64,000 nt of DNA from assembly GCA_022828595.1 (NCBI GenBank), contig JAKGHH010000002.1, positions 73,938,383 to 74,002,382 on the forward strand, written 5' to 3'. Shown piece by piece: positions 32,635 through 44,324 of this stretch. Both the position numbers and the translations under genes were made by a program. Within the stretch, counting starts at the first letter, position 1, and the number at the start of each line of letters is the position of its first letter. A model generated the notes under the pieces. It saw only the letters and a program-made list of their open reading frames with translations, ran no database searches and was not told where the DNA came from. The DNA is from Nelumbo lutea (taxonomy: Eukaryota > Streptophyta > Magnoliopsida > Proteales > Nelumbonaceae).

Positions 32635-34353
32635 TCATAAAGATGAGGGTCCACTACCCTCTCTCTCGGCCTCCACCATGTTGTCAAAGTTCCGAGTTCG
32701 GTCCAGAAGAGTGGACTCCAAGTCCCGAACCTGTTGGCGAAGGAGCTCCCTCTCCGCCGCCACCCATGACGACTCCTCCCTGTAGCGCACACTCTCTTCA
32801 TGGAGCTTGGCAATCTACACCTCCTGGTCTCGGACGAGCAACTCCTGGGACTCGTTCCCCTTACGAGTGTGAAGGAGCTCGCCCCAAGTTCGGTCGAGCT
32901 CACCCTGAAGCTTCTGAATGTTGACCTTCTGGTTACGAGCGTTGCAGGAGTGGACATGTGTGTGGAGGGCCATGGCGTGTATGGCGGTGTTTAGCTGCCA
33001 ACAAGAGACTGGAGTCAAAAGATAGCGAAAAAGGAAGGACGGACGAAGAAGAAAAGAAAGACCATTTACCACCATACAGTGAAAGGCGACAAGCGCGGCA
33101 AGATCCCCAGGCTCTATCGCTCCCCACTTAGCAACCTTCTCGTTGCAGATCGCTCTTCGGCTCCTCCGATGAGCCACAACGAAGTCATTTATGCCCTCCC
33201 AGTTCCCCACTAGGAGCCGTGGATAGGGAAATGACCGAGAAGGACCCGGGGGGAGTACCTCTTGCTGCGGGAGCTCGCCCTCCTCGAGGCTGGTCCCGTT
33301 GGCACCTTCTTCGGATGGGGGTGGTGGAACTTCAGGCCGTAGAGAGGTGAAGCCTGGCTCAGCAGACCCGAACTCAGTACCCCCAGAGGGAGGAGTCTGG
33401 TCGGGGCGCGACCTCTTCACTTTACGCCTCTGGTTGTTTGAAAGAAGACGACGCGAGTTGACACTAGACATGATGGTTGCCAAGAAGAAACCATAAGGTA
33501 TTAGTTCGGTAAGAACAAAGTATATGTATATACACAACATTATGACAAGGTACTACACGACCTAAAGAGGCAGCCTACCTGGGCTTAGGCCGGCCTGCAC
33601 GAGCTTCTCCTTTGTCAAGTAACCCGAACAAAGGAAGTCAACTGATGCCCAGGACAACATCATTTTTTGAGTATCAGGGTCCAGCTCGACCCTGGAGTCC
33701 TAGATGGCGCCCCTCCAAGAAGTAGGGAAAGGCTACCCTTCAGGGTTGCGGACCAAAAAATAATTCCGCTTCCAGGCGGGAATTTTATTCGGAAGCTCGT
33801 ATAAGAGCTTGTAGCCACGGAGGGGAGAGAAGTAGTAGAGATGCCTCTTTGGTGGAGCCCCGGGAGTGGCATTTTTTATACAGAGGATAGCAGAAAAAAT
33901 GTCGAGGTTCAAAGGAAGACAATATTCACAACACAAGGATATAGTCCCAACCATGTTCCGAATGGCGTTGGGATGAAGCTGATTGATAGTGACGTTAAAG
34001 TGGTTTAGCACCTCCACTATCAAGGGGTGCAGAGGGAGGCACAGGCCAGCCTCGAGCTGCTCCTAATAGATAACTATCTCGTTGGGACAATGCTCCCACG
34101 GGAAGTTATCGGTGGGAAGGCAATAAACAAGGTCCCTGGGGAGGTGGAAATAGCTGATTAAAGACCTAAGCTTCCCCTCTGTCATAGAGGAAGGGCCGAA
34201 AGTATCGGGTTCCCTTCCCCGGGAAGTAGAGGCTCCATCGTCAGAGGTTTCCCGGGCCCCCGGGACTTGTTCCCAAGCTCCCCCTGAACTCGGGGGGGCA
34301 TCATCATCCTGGCCACCGCACCGGTGGCGACTATGGTACGGGTACCCAGACAT
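32635..34353 (-). pseudogene. Antisense ORF: Transposase_28-like domain plus coiled coil
   Basis: Read on the minus strand from ATG at 34353 (MSGYPYHSRHRCGG). After an acidic linker come LPLHPLIVEVLNHF, QLHPNAIRNMVGTISL, LYYFSPLRGYKLLYELPNKI and WKRNYFLVRNPEG (about 34050-33730). These match Pfam Transposase_28 ('putative gypsy type transposon'). Downstream, a Pro/Glu-rich stretch (about 33460-33230) leads to a heptad-like coiled coil (NIQKLQGELDRTWGELL; AAERELLRQQVRDLEST) ending at TGA 32637-32635. A GT-AG intron at 33069-32995 would fuse FHCMV to LNTAIHAM in frame. A second candidate (33578-33464) does not keep frame as it stands. A few stops (near 34060, 33725, 32815) indicate decay. Its role in the element is unknown. 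Confidence 0.72.
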
Positions 34354-34800
34354 GACTGATAGTGATCGAGACTCACCGAAAAGGGCAAGACGAAGTGAGG
34401 AACTCGGGTAGACTTGACAGATGCGTGACCTCAGAATCCAAAGACAACAAGATGGCATGAGAGAAAATGAGACCCAAAGGGCCCTCCTATTTATAGTCTC
34501 CACGCCTCCGAATCAACGGCCCAGATTAAGGCAGATCCAACGGTTTGCAGGTGTATTGTCCGCACGCCTCCTGAAACCGAAAAGCGATTGGCTGCACGTC
34601 TCGCATGATTGAGGTAATGACGGGTGCACGACATCCGGAGTTAAGAGCCACTCCAACACGTTTTCGGAATCCGGAAAGTCAGAAAATCTCCCGATTCCCG
34701 CGAACGCATTTAATGTGAGCAATCGATCAAGTTTGAATCTCGGTCAAATCAGTCCATCATACTTCATGAACTTCTTGCGCTAAGGCAATGTTCTCAGCTC

Positions 34801-34814
34801 AAGGAGTGGGGGGC
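34801..34814 (+). promoter_or_regulatory. Polypurine tract of Tat-type element
   Basis: AAGGAGTGGGGGGC lies 3 bp before the 3' LTR. Confidence 0.78.
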
Positions 34815-34817
34815 AAT

Positions 34818-35712
34818 TGATGAGGATGATTTGACCTGACCTATGAAATGATGACATGTGGACCAGACTCAGCGTGAGCAATAGCTCAACATCATAGCCT
34901 GGCAACGACTAAGTAACGAGCCTATAGAGTAGCTCGCTGAAGGGAGAGCTCGCTACAACACGAGCTCTGGGTTCCCCGAGCTATCCCGAAGGGGATATTC
35001 CGAGGCTACTTCAGCTCGGGAGCTAGGGAAACCAGCTCGCTCTAGCATCTAAGCAGATAAGTCATCCCAAGAGACTAACCTTAATAAGGGTAACCCCAAA
35101 GTATTCTCAAGCTCGCTACAAAGTTGCTCACCAGTGAGCGACGCGAACGTTTCTTGGGAAGCTTCTACCTGACAAACCGTATCGATCAGTCAGTGCCACG
35201 TCTATGGACTAACTACACAGTCCCTGTCCTTTCGACAGTCTGCACCCATGTCTCTCAGCAGGCGGAGGCATGCCTGCCCCTTTTAAGACGTGTCACTCAT
35301 CCAAGCAAGAGGTACGTTACAACGATCACCTACGCAGCCCTGGCAGGTAATGGCTGCGGCCGGGACCCAGTGGCGATTACACCCGATTTGATAGTAGCTT
35401 CCCTATAAAAGCCTCTGAGGCAAAGGAGAAGGACGTTGTCAGACTTTTGAATACTTCCACACTCTCATACCCTCAACCTGAGTCTTTACTTGCTCGCGAG
35501 CTCATCTCTCGAGCAAAGTGATAAAGCGCGACCTACACTCTTAGCTTCTGTACTCTCTTTTTTCTCCTTCTCCAACGTTCTAACTTAAGCTTTGGAGTAT
35601 TCCCACCGGGTAAATCCCCGGGAATCATTTTTTCCATTTTCTCAAGTGCCGTCCATTACCAACAAGGAGCCAATCAACAGCTAGTTAGGACTGCCCGGAT
35701 CGTATCGTATCA
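34818..35712 (+). repeat. 3' LTR of non-autonomous Tat-type element
   Basis: 895 bp, begins TGATGAGGATG and ends GTATCGTATCA. It is a direct repeat of 29609-30503. Confidence 0.9.
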
Positions 35713-35822
35713 CATTGCATTGGGAATATCTCCACATGAAATAAAATTCAGAAGTACAGAGATATTCCCGATACAAAGTTGTGAAGGCTCTTTGAACATT
35801 GTTCGAACGGGCCTTGCACTGA
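35713..35822. mobile_element. Right half of the MITE split by the Tat-type element
   Basis: CATTGGGAATATCTCC and GAGATATTCCCGATAC form an inner hairpin. GAACGGGCCTTGCACT at the end is the inverted partner of AGTGCAAAGCCTGTTC at about 29571. Joined across the LTR element, the two halves give one MITE of about 150 bp. Confidence 0.55.
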
Positions 35823-35904
35823 CTGAAGCCGATCTCCTCGAGTTGGGTGGTGTAGGGGGACTTTGTGGCAGGGACAGATATTGCATTCACCGTTGATACA
35901 CATC

Positions 35905-36112
35905 AATTTGCCTTTGATTTGTAAATGTAAATTAATGCAAATCTATTTGCATTGACAAATGGACCTAAAACGAGTGAGCCAAGCTAGTTTCACAACTCTC
36001 ACTATCATTGATAAAGAATCAATCTGTGGTGATTTGTGAATGCAAATTAATTTAAATCAATTTGGATTGACAAATAGTGGGCCTAAAACGAGAGCGAGAG
36101 AGAGAGAGAGAG
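35905..36112. repeat. Diverged direct repeat and (GA)n upstream of the GT47 gene
   Basis: GATTTGTAAATGTAAATTAA (35917 on) and GATTTGTGAATGCAAATTAA (36030 on) start two units about 113 bp apart. Both run to a shared GGxCCTAAAACGAG. The second is followed by a (GA)n tract at 36086-36115. Confidence 0.7.
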
Positions 36113-36453
36113 AGAGCAGCTTTTTCTTTCTTGTCCAAGTTCCAGGTTTGTTCCTACTTCACCAGAATAATGTATTCCTCGATAAGCCGCCCCTTTTTTT
36201 ATACCTGGGATCAGGGAAACTGCTGCGTTTGTTGATTTGTCTGGGTTGTTGAATTAAAGTTTTTGAACGTATTTTATTTGTTTACCCAAAGAAAATCCAC
36301 AACCCTAAAACGACTGGTCTGTTGTCTTACTGCTCCAGACGAATTCTGACCCGCCAGCAGTTTCTATCTTCAGCCACGTAAAGAATTCTTGACGGTCAAA
36401 TAAGGTTGGCCCAACTTATTGGGCCATATCTGCACACGACGTAGTCACCAAAA

Positions 36454-36459
36454 TATAAG
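36454..36459 (+). promoter_or_regulatory. Possible TATA box of the GT47 gene
   Basis: TATAAG stands 38 bp before the ATG, followed by a CT-rich leader (36467-36489). The short distance would imply a very short 5' UTR, so a more distal start is also possible. Confidence 0.35.
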
Positions 36460-36491
36460 CGTTTCAGACTCTCTCTCTTCTCTCCTCCATC

Positions 36492-39400
36492 ATGGCTCGT
36501 TCTTGGTTTCTTCATTACTATTTCTCTCGCTCCGGCCATCTCTCAGACCCATTAAGACGCCTTATCTTCATACCAACATGGTTAGCTTTTCTAACTTCTC
36601 TTTTCATTATTGTCTACATCTCTTCGACCTCAAAGCTTTTCATGCATCACCACCACCATGATCATCTTGTGCTCAAATCATCAATTGGGTCTTCGAGAAT
36701 CTCTCAACAAAGTGCCTTTGATATTCCCCCTAAATCGGTTGGGGTCAGTGCATGGGCCTACATTCATGAAGATCGAGACCCACCAGTCTGGAACCACACT
36801 ACTGTTCGTCAAGGAATTGAGATTCGTCAGCCTGTGGAGAGTCATCAATCCAGTGATTCAAATGGTATGTGGATTTCATGATCTTGCTTTTCGCCGGTGT
36901 GTCTTACTGAGGATTCTGGACTTCAGACAGAGAGTCATCACTCTTACTGAGGATTCTGGACTTCAAATTGTCATACTCTTTATTCAATTGAATTAAAACC
37001 TACCGAATTGAATTCCATGAATTCAAAACTTTTTTATTGCTAGCTGTAGACTGTAGTGCTGTCTTCCTGTCATCACCTATTACAAGCGGCAGTTCTAGCC
37101 CGGCTTGGCCTGGTCATCAGCAGGAATTCAGTTCAGGGCTGCACTGGACCTGGTCTTTCAGATTTAATTTCTTGCGCTAGATTTCTCAGTCCTCATTCAT
37201 TCATATAGCTTTTGCTCCATGTATGTATGTATATATGTTTATGTATTTATGTATATATGTATATATACATATAAGAATGTAAACATATATATGAGCATAT
37301 TTGTAAATGATTACATAGGAGATGTACCCAATTAACTTAGTTATTACTGAGCCTTGATGACATACGTGGGCCAGCCTAGCTTAGCCTAGGCTTTACAGGT
37401 AAGCCAGATCATGGTTTTGAAAACTGGACCAAAAATGGAGCTGCTGGGTCAACTGATCCAACTGTCCGATCCATTCCGATTTTCAAAACAATGAGCCAGA
37501 TCATATAAACAGGACCCATATGGCTGTTGCCACCAACTACTTGAAAAAATTAATTAAGGCTCAGTTTGAAAGGACTACAAATGCAAATATGTAGAGTGCA
37601 AAACCTTGTATTTTGTATTATTTTGTTTGGATTTGTACCATTCATATTTGCATTTGTACTCCTTTCAAACTAAGCTTAAGATTCCTTTTTAAGCTTGTAG
37701 ACTTGTGATTTTAAAACCCAAAAGCACAAAACATTAAAAATTGTGCTTTGGGATTTGTGCGGTGGGGGCTTATGAGTGTTCTGGCTGTAGATTATAACAT
37801 TTTTAAAAGCAATTTCTATCAAAGCTCAAAAACATTTTTTACTCAAATTTTGTTTTCCAAAAATCAGAGATTTTAATCTTAATAACAAGAATATTGGAAA
37901 TTCTTCAGGAAACCAAGTGAAGGACGAGGTTTTCCATGGGAAAGACATCTTTCTGCAAGACTACAAAGAGATGAATAGAAGCTTTAAGATATATGTTTAT
38001 CCCCACAGAAAGGATGATCCCTTTGCAAACGCCCTCTTGCCAGTGCATTCAGAACCAGGGGGAAATTACGCCAGTGAAGCCTACTTCAAGAAGGCTCTTA
38101 TGAAGAGCCACTTCATCACAAAGGACCCTTCAGAGGCAGATCTCTTCTATATGCCCTTCTCTATTGCAGCACTGCGACATGACAAGAGAGTGAATGTTGG
38201 AGGAATCCCAGATTTTGTGAAAGCTTACATTTATGATATCAGCCATGCTTATCCCTACTGGAATCGCAGTGGAGGGGCTGACCATTTTTATGTTGCTTGC
38301 CATTCCATTGGAAGCACAGCCACCAGGAAAGCAGAAGAAGTGAAGCTGAAAGCTATTCAGGTTGTTTGCTCTTCAAGCTATTTCCTAACTGCTTATGTTT
38401 CTCACAAGGATGCATCAGTGCCACAGATTTGGCCAAGACATGGTGATCCACCCAACCTTTCTACATCAAATAGGTATTTCTTATTTCTCTCTTTCAATTA
38501 CCATCTATTGTGCAATAGGCTCAGTTTGTTTGCAGTGTGGTATTCATTTGTGCTGGTGTAAATGCATGGGAGTGCAAATAGAATGTGGGTAGACTATGGT
38601 TTATTTTTGCAGGATGTGAAGGGATGAGAGATCTATCATATGGATGCAGGTAGGTTGGGCGAAATTTCAAAAATTTCTCTCTCTCCCATATGGGAATCAC
38701 ATTCCCTATTTTAGAAAACTACATTTCTAAGGATCAATCTTGAACCTAAACCAGACCAGATCTGAAACCAAAAGGTAGCAAAGAGATATACCTGATAAGG
38801 AGTAGTAGTAACTCCTAACGAACGTGTTCATGCGCAAGGAGATTACCAAAGATTGCTCCCACTGAAGATGACACATCATAGGGTGGAGCAGAATTAGCAG
38901 GATGGCTCTTCAGCAAGAACTTGATTCTTCACCAAGAATCTGATGGAGGGCGAGTAGGCACGACTTCAGATCACTTTTTCTACCAAAAGATTATGTCAAG
39001 AATGCTTTGATTTCTCCTACAGGTGGAGATCGAACTGGCAATGGTGGCAATAGCAGGAGAAGGCAAGAGCAGAAGATGGCGTCAGTCCAACTATATGCTG
39101 TATTCTCTCTTGTATCAGTAAAATTGAAGGATGATTTTGGGGTTCGCCCTTCTCCTGTATTTATAGCCTTAAATAGAGATTCCCCTAATCCCTTTAGGAG
39201 TTTCATAATCCAAATCTTGTATTTGGATATGGACTCTCTTTAAAAGATAAGGATAATCCCTTATCTTATCTGTAGAAAAAGATCAACCCTCGTAATCTAA
39301 TTAGGAATTTCCATATCTAAATCTTTATTTGGTTCTGGACTCTCTGAGTGGATAAGGACAATCCTTTATCCTGTCTGTTGATCTAAATCCCAGAACCACC

Positions 39401-42400
39401 CATCTTTATTTAATCTAATTAAGCCAGTTCGAATTAGGCTTTAGGCCCATTAAGTCCATGTGCTCACTTATCCTCCAAACTACTGCTCAATTGGATATTC
39501 TTGTATGGCGTGGGACCCAAACATTGATCTACACATCAGTCACATGGTTCAGCTCAACCTCTATTACAAGGCATGGCCGAATTCATTGTATGAGACAGTG
39601 AATCCCTGAGTCCATCACCATGGGCTCTTAATGGGCCCAACATTTACACTAAATGGTCATTGGGTCAAACCACCTTATAAAAACCCAAGGACTGTGGGCA
39701 GATGCAAGATTAGCCCATCAGGTATTACCCTCAATGGTCCTACACTTAACCTCTCAGCCCATAATGATCAAACACTGCCCGACAAGAGAGGACCTCTCCC
39801 TCGGTTGCAAGGTATAGTGCTGCATTCTCTACTCACATAGATCCCGGGAATTAAAACCTTTTGCAAACATTTTGAATATATATATATATACAGTGTTGCA
39901 CTCTCTACTCACATGTATCCCGGGAATTAAAACATTTTGCAAACATTTTGAAACCATAATATATATATATATATATATACAGTGCTGCACTCTCTACTCA
40001 CATGTATCCCGGGAATTAAAACATTTTGCAAACATTTTGAAACCATAATATATATATATATATATATATATACATTTTGCAAAACAAATTTCAACTGTTG
40101 AAATCAACTGCCGGCAGTTTTGGTTTCTATCAGAGAGAGTGCATCCCCAACTATTCACTTTGTCCGACAAAGGGGCTGATCCTGTCACTATGATCACCCA
40201 CTCAGATGAATTCTCGGACTATCCCAACATACATAGGTTTTGACCCTGTCTAAGGATCTCATTGATTGGCATATCAAAGACAGCCCAATCCAACACTTAG
40301 TGCAGTATCATAATCGAGTCTGGGGGTCAGGTGTAACATTCTAGTTTTGCCCATCTATCTCCAAGGTCCAAGGCAATACTGGAATTCTGGTCCGGTTCAG
40401 GGTTTCAAGAAAACCCACACTACATGTACCTCAGGTCTCACCCTAGCAGCTGAGACAAGTCATCCCAACCAACTTTGCAGCACATTAGTGTCAGCTTTGG
40501 TAGGATAAATCTCCTTAGATGTATCCAATGACTGTGAAGATTCTAAACTAACATGAGTCTCATGTGTCCAGTTTAAGGGTATTATCAGAAACACACCATG
40601 ATAACATGAATCAAATATGTGCTTTATTGATTTACATTAAATGTCATAATGTACATCATTCTAATTGGAGTTAAGGGCATACATTGTCTAACAGGATGAG
40701 GGTTATTTGTTTGGGAGGGAAGAAGCAAATGGTGTAGCCCCAACCTTACGTGAGTGCAAATTGAAGTAGGAAGAAGGTGGTGCAAAATTTGCACTGTTAA
40801 TGAGTGCAAATGAGACAGAAAGTACGGATTTTGTATTAGGTAAGGGTGCAAATCTTGGTTACAAACAAATGAATGCAAAACTCAACCAGGTGCAAAATTT
40901 GTATTTGATTTGGATTTGCACTGCAAATTGTAGAATAGGCTGAGTGTAAATTATGATTTGGTTTTGCTTCAATTTTGACTTAATAGGAAGTGGATGAGGG
41001 TTAATAGCGGTAGGATGAGGGTTATTTATTTTGGAGTGAGGAAGCAAGCTGATGTGGTCCCCACCTTTTATCAGTGCAAATTGAAGTAGGAAGAAAATGG
41101 TACAAAGTTTGCATTGTTGTTAGTGAGTGCAAATGAGACAAAAAGTACAAATTTTGTATTAGGTAAGGGTGCAAATCATGGTTTCAAACAAATGATTGCA
41201 AAGCTCAATCTGGTGCAAAATTTGTATCTGGTTTAGATTTGCACTGAAAATTGTAGTGTGAATTTCATTTGTGCTAATATAAGTTTGGGGGTGCGAAAAG
41301 GCTGAGTGTAAATTGTGATTTGCTTTTGCTTCAATTTTGACTTTGTCTGATTGTGAGAATTAAAATGGTGTGGTCCCACCATATAAGAATGAGAATGGAA
41401 GTAAGAAGAGGGTTATTTGTTTTGAAGTGAGGTACGAAGAAAAATGAAATGATCCCCAATCTATATGAGAAAGAATTGAGGTAAAGGAAAGGTGATGCAA
41501 ATTTCGGCATGCATCAGTTTTGTAGAAGCAAAATTTGTACAAAGCTTGGAATGCAAATCATAGTAATAAAACAAATGATGCAAAACTGAACTGATTTCAG
41601 AGATTTGCACCGTAAATAAACAAAGCTTTTAAGTATTTGAATTATTGCAACATGCAATATGACATTTGATAACTTCCACCCCTAGATATTGACGACAGCA
41701 GCCAGTCTAGAAGATTGACTAAATTGTCTTAAGTATATCTAAATTTCCCCTTGGAAAAGTATGCATTTGACTCAAACTTGTGGCCCTGGTTATAGTCTGA
41801 CTGTTAGGAATGTTAACTGCTATAATCCACATATTTCCGGATCATGAGGCATGCCATGTAGACTTGTAGGAGACCGGATCTGCTCCTCACACAGGGCGCC
41901 TCACACCAACTTTATAGGCACATCCCATCGTGTATTGGGAATATTTATTGTACTTATGCGTTATTATTTATGGGAGATGTTCCCAATGCATGGTGGGATG
42001 TGCCCGTGAGGCACCCTATGTGAGGATCAGATCTAGAGGGATTTTGAGGTTGATCCGGACCATTAATCATCATATGCCCCACCTTTGTATTATTGGGTCT
42101 TACACATTAAGGCCCCATTTGGTTTGGGGGAATAGGGGTTTGGAATTGGAATTGGAATGTGCTATTCTTATTCCGACTGTTTGGTTGGGAGGAATCGAAA
42201 TCCCATTCCCATTCTTGCTGGAATGGCATTCCCCCATTTGAGGGAATGGCTATTCCCTGCCCCTCTCTTGGGAATGAAATCCCATTCCTAGTGATTCCAA
42301 TTCCCATTCCTATTCCTGTCTGAACCAAACAGACTTTGGGAATGGACTATTTTGATTCCAATTCTAAAGAATTTTGATTTCGACTATGAGTCAAATGGAC

Positions 42401-44280
42401 CCTAAAGTTTTTTATTGTTGTTGAAACTTCCTTTGAAGTTTGGTAATTGCAAATTTGCAATCACTTCGAACTTTCTAACACAACTGCAAGTAGACCCTTT
42501 TTGTTAGAATCATCTAACAAGAGGCATAAAAATATCCAAAATACCCATGCAGTTACTATTGAGTCTCGTTTTATAGAAAAAATACAAACTTTATAAACAA
42601 CAAAATAAATGAGTTTAAAGTTGTAGCTTTACCTTTGAGCAATTGATAAGAAGGGCAAGTTTGGCAACAAAATCAATTTTGAAAAAGTGATTGGAAGAGT
42701 TTGGGGTAACAATTGATATGAAGAGAAAATTAATTTGGAAACTAAATCAATTTTGGAAAAAGATTGAAAGAGTTTGGGGTAAAAATTGGTATGAAGAGAA
42801 AATTTTGGAAATAAACATTTTGGTCAAAAGTAACTACATTGGTATTTTGGGCATTTTTATGCCTCCTATTAGAGGATTATAACAAAGGGAGTCTACTTGC
42901 AAATGTGTTAAAAATTCAGGGGAGATTATTACAGTTACCAAACTTCAAGGAAGGTTTCAACAATGGTCAGAAACTTCAGGGGAGGTTTCAGCAATTTACC
43001 CAACAAATCAAACTCAATCACCTATGGATATCAAATTGAACTCAATCACCTATATTGTTATCAATTTGGATTTGAATATTTAAGGGATGAGATATCCATC
43101 GTATGGACGCCCGAATCTTGCGGAATAGAATGGGCGAATTTCAAAAATTTCTCTCCATCCTACTGGGAATCGTATTCTCTATTTTAGAAAAATCATATTT
43201 TTCAAGGATTAATCTTGAATCAAGAAACGAACCAAATCTGAACAGAAATAGTAGGAGAGGGATATACCTAATACGGAGAAACAGTATCTCCCAATAGAGG
43301 TGTTCACGCCCAAGGAAGGAACCAAAAACTACTCCCACTGAAGATTGCGCAGTGTAGGATGGAGCTGAGTCAGCAGTGTTCTTCCCAAGAACCTGATCCT
43401 TCACAAGAATCAGTAAGACGCCACGTGAGCACAACTTCCTATCAGTCTCTTCACAAGCAATTGATATCAAGATCCAATCTTGATTTCTCCCACTTAACTG
43501 GAGATCGAACTGTCAGGTGAGGCGGCGGCAAGAAGGAGGCGACAAGAAAGAATTTCGTAGGGTTGCTAAATCCTTCCTTCCTTGATTTCAGCTCTGAAGA
43601 GGATGGCAATATGGGTCTTCTAAAGGCTACTGCCCCCTCCTCCTTTTATAAACTTAAAGGGATCAGATCCTAATCCCATTAGGAGTTGCTGATCCAAATC
43701 ATATTTGGATAAGATTTCCCCTTAAGTGATAAGGGTAAATCCTTATCTTATCTGCAGATTAGATCATTCCTCTCCTAATCCTGTTAGGAGGTTTCCAGAT
43801 CTGAATGTGATTCAGATCTGGACTCTCTGAGTGGATAGGGTTAAGACCCAATAAGGTTATGTGCTCACTTAACCTTCCAAACACCTGCCTAGTTGGGCTT
43901 CCCTGTATGGCGTGGGACCCAAACATTGATCTACACAACAACCACATGGGTTCAGCCCAGCCTTTGTTACAAGGCCTGGCCGAATACACTGTTATAGACA
44001 GTGCACCCCTGAAACCCATCACATGGGCTCTATGGGCCCAACACTTTCCCTAAGTGGTCCCTGGGGCAAGCCACCTTGTAACACCCAGGGACTATGGGCA
44101 GATGCAAGATTAGCCCATCTGGTATTACCCTCAATGGTCTTACACTTAACCTCTCAACCCATAATGATCAAACACTGCCCGACAAGAGATAACATTTCCC
44201 TCGGCTGCAAGGAACAGTGTTGCAATCTCTACTCACATGGATCCCGGGAATTAAAACCTTTTGCAAACGTTTAGAAACCG

Positions 44281-44324
<44 letters not shown>

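Larger units (their letters stand above)
29609..35712 (+). mobile_element. Non-autonomous Tat-type LTR retrotransposon: gag plus antisense ORF, no pol
   Basis: Equal-length LTRs, a PBS, a gag gene on + and a polypurine tract frame the element. The gag ends with FHKDHGHSTESC...IEELTCRGYL, a pattern characteristic of Tat/Athila-clade gags. Between gag (ends about 32312) and the PPT (34801) there is no protease, RT, RNase H or integrase on either strand. The space is filled by a minus-strand ORF with a Transposase_28-like domain and a coiled coil. Such extra, often antisense ORFs are known in Tat-lineage elements (for example Grande and RIRE2). The LTRs are still very similar, so the insertion is younger than the Gypsy remnants nearby. 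Confidence 0.85.

Noticed and set aside
36610..36996. 128-codon + frame overlapping GT47 exon 1
   Set aside because: Out of frame with the exostosin-family protein and without motifs.
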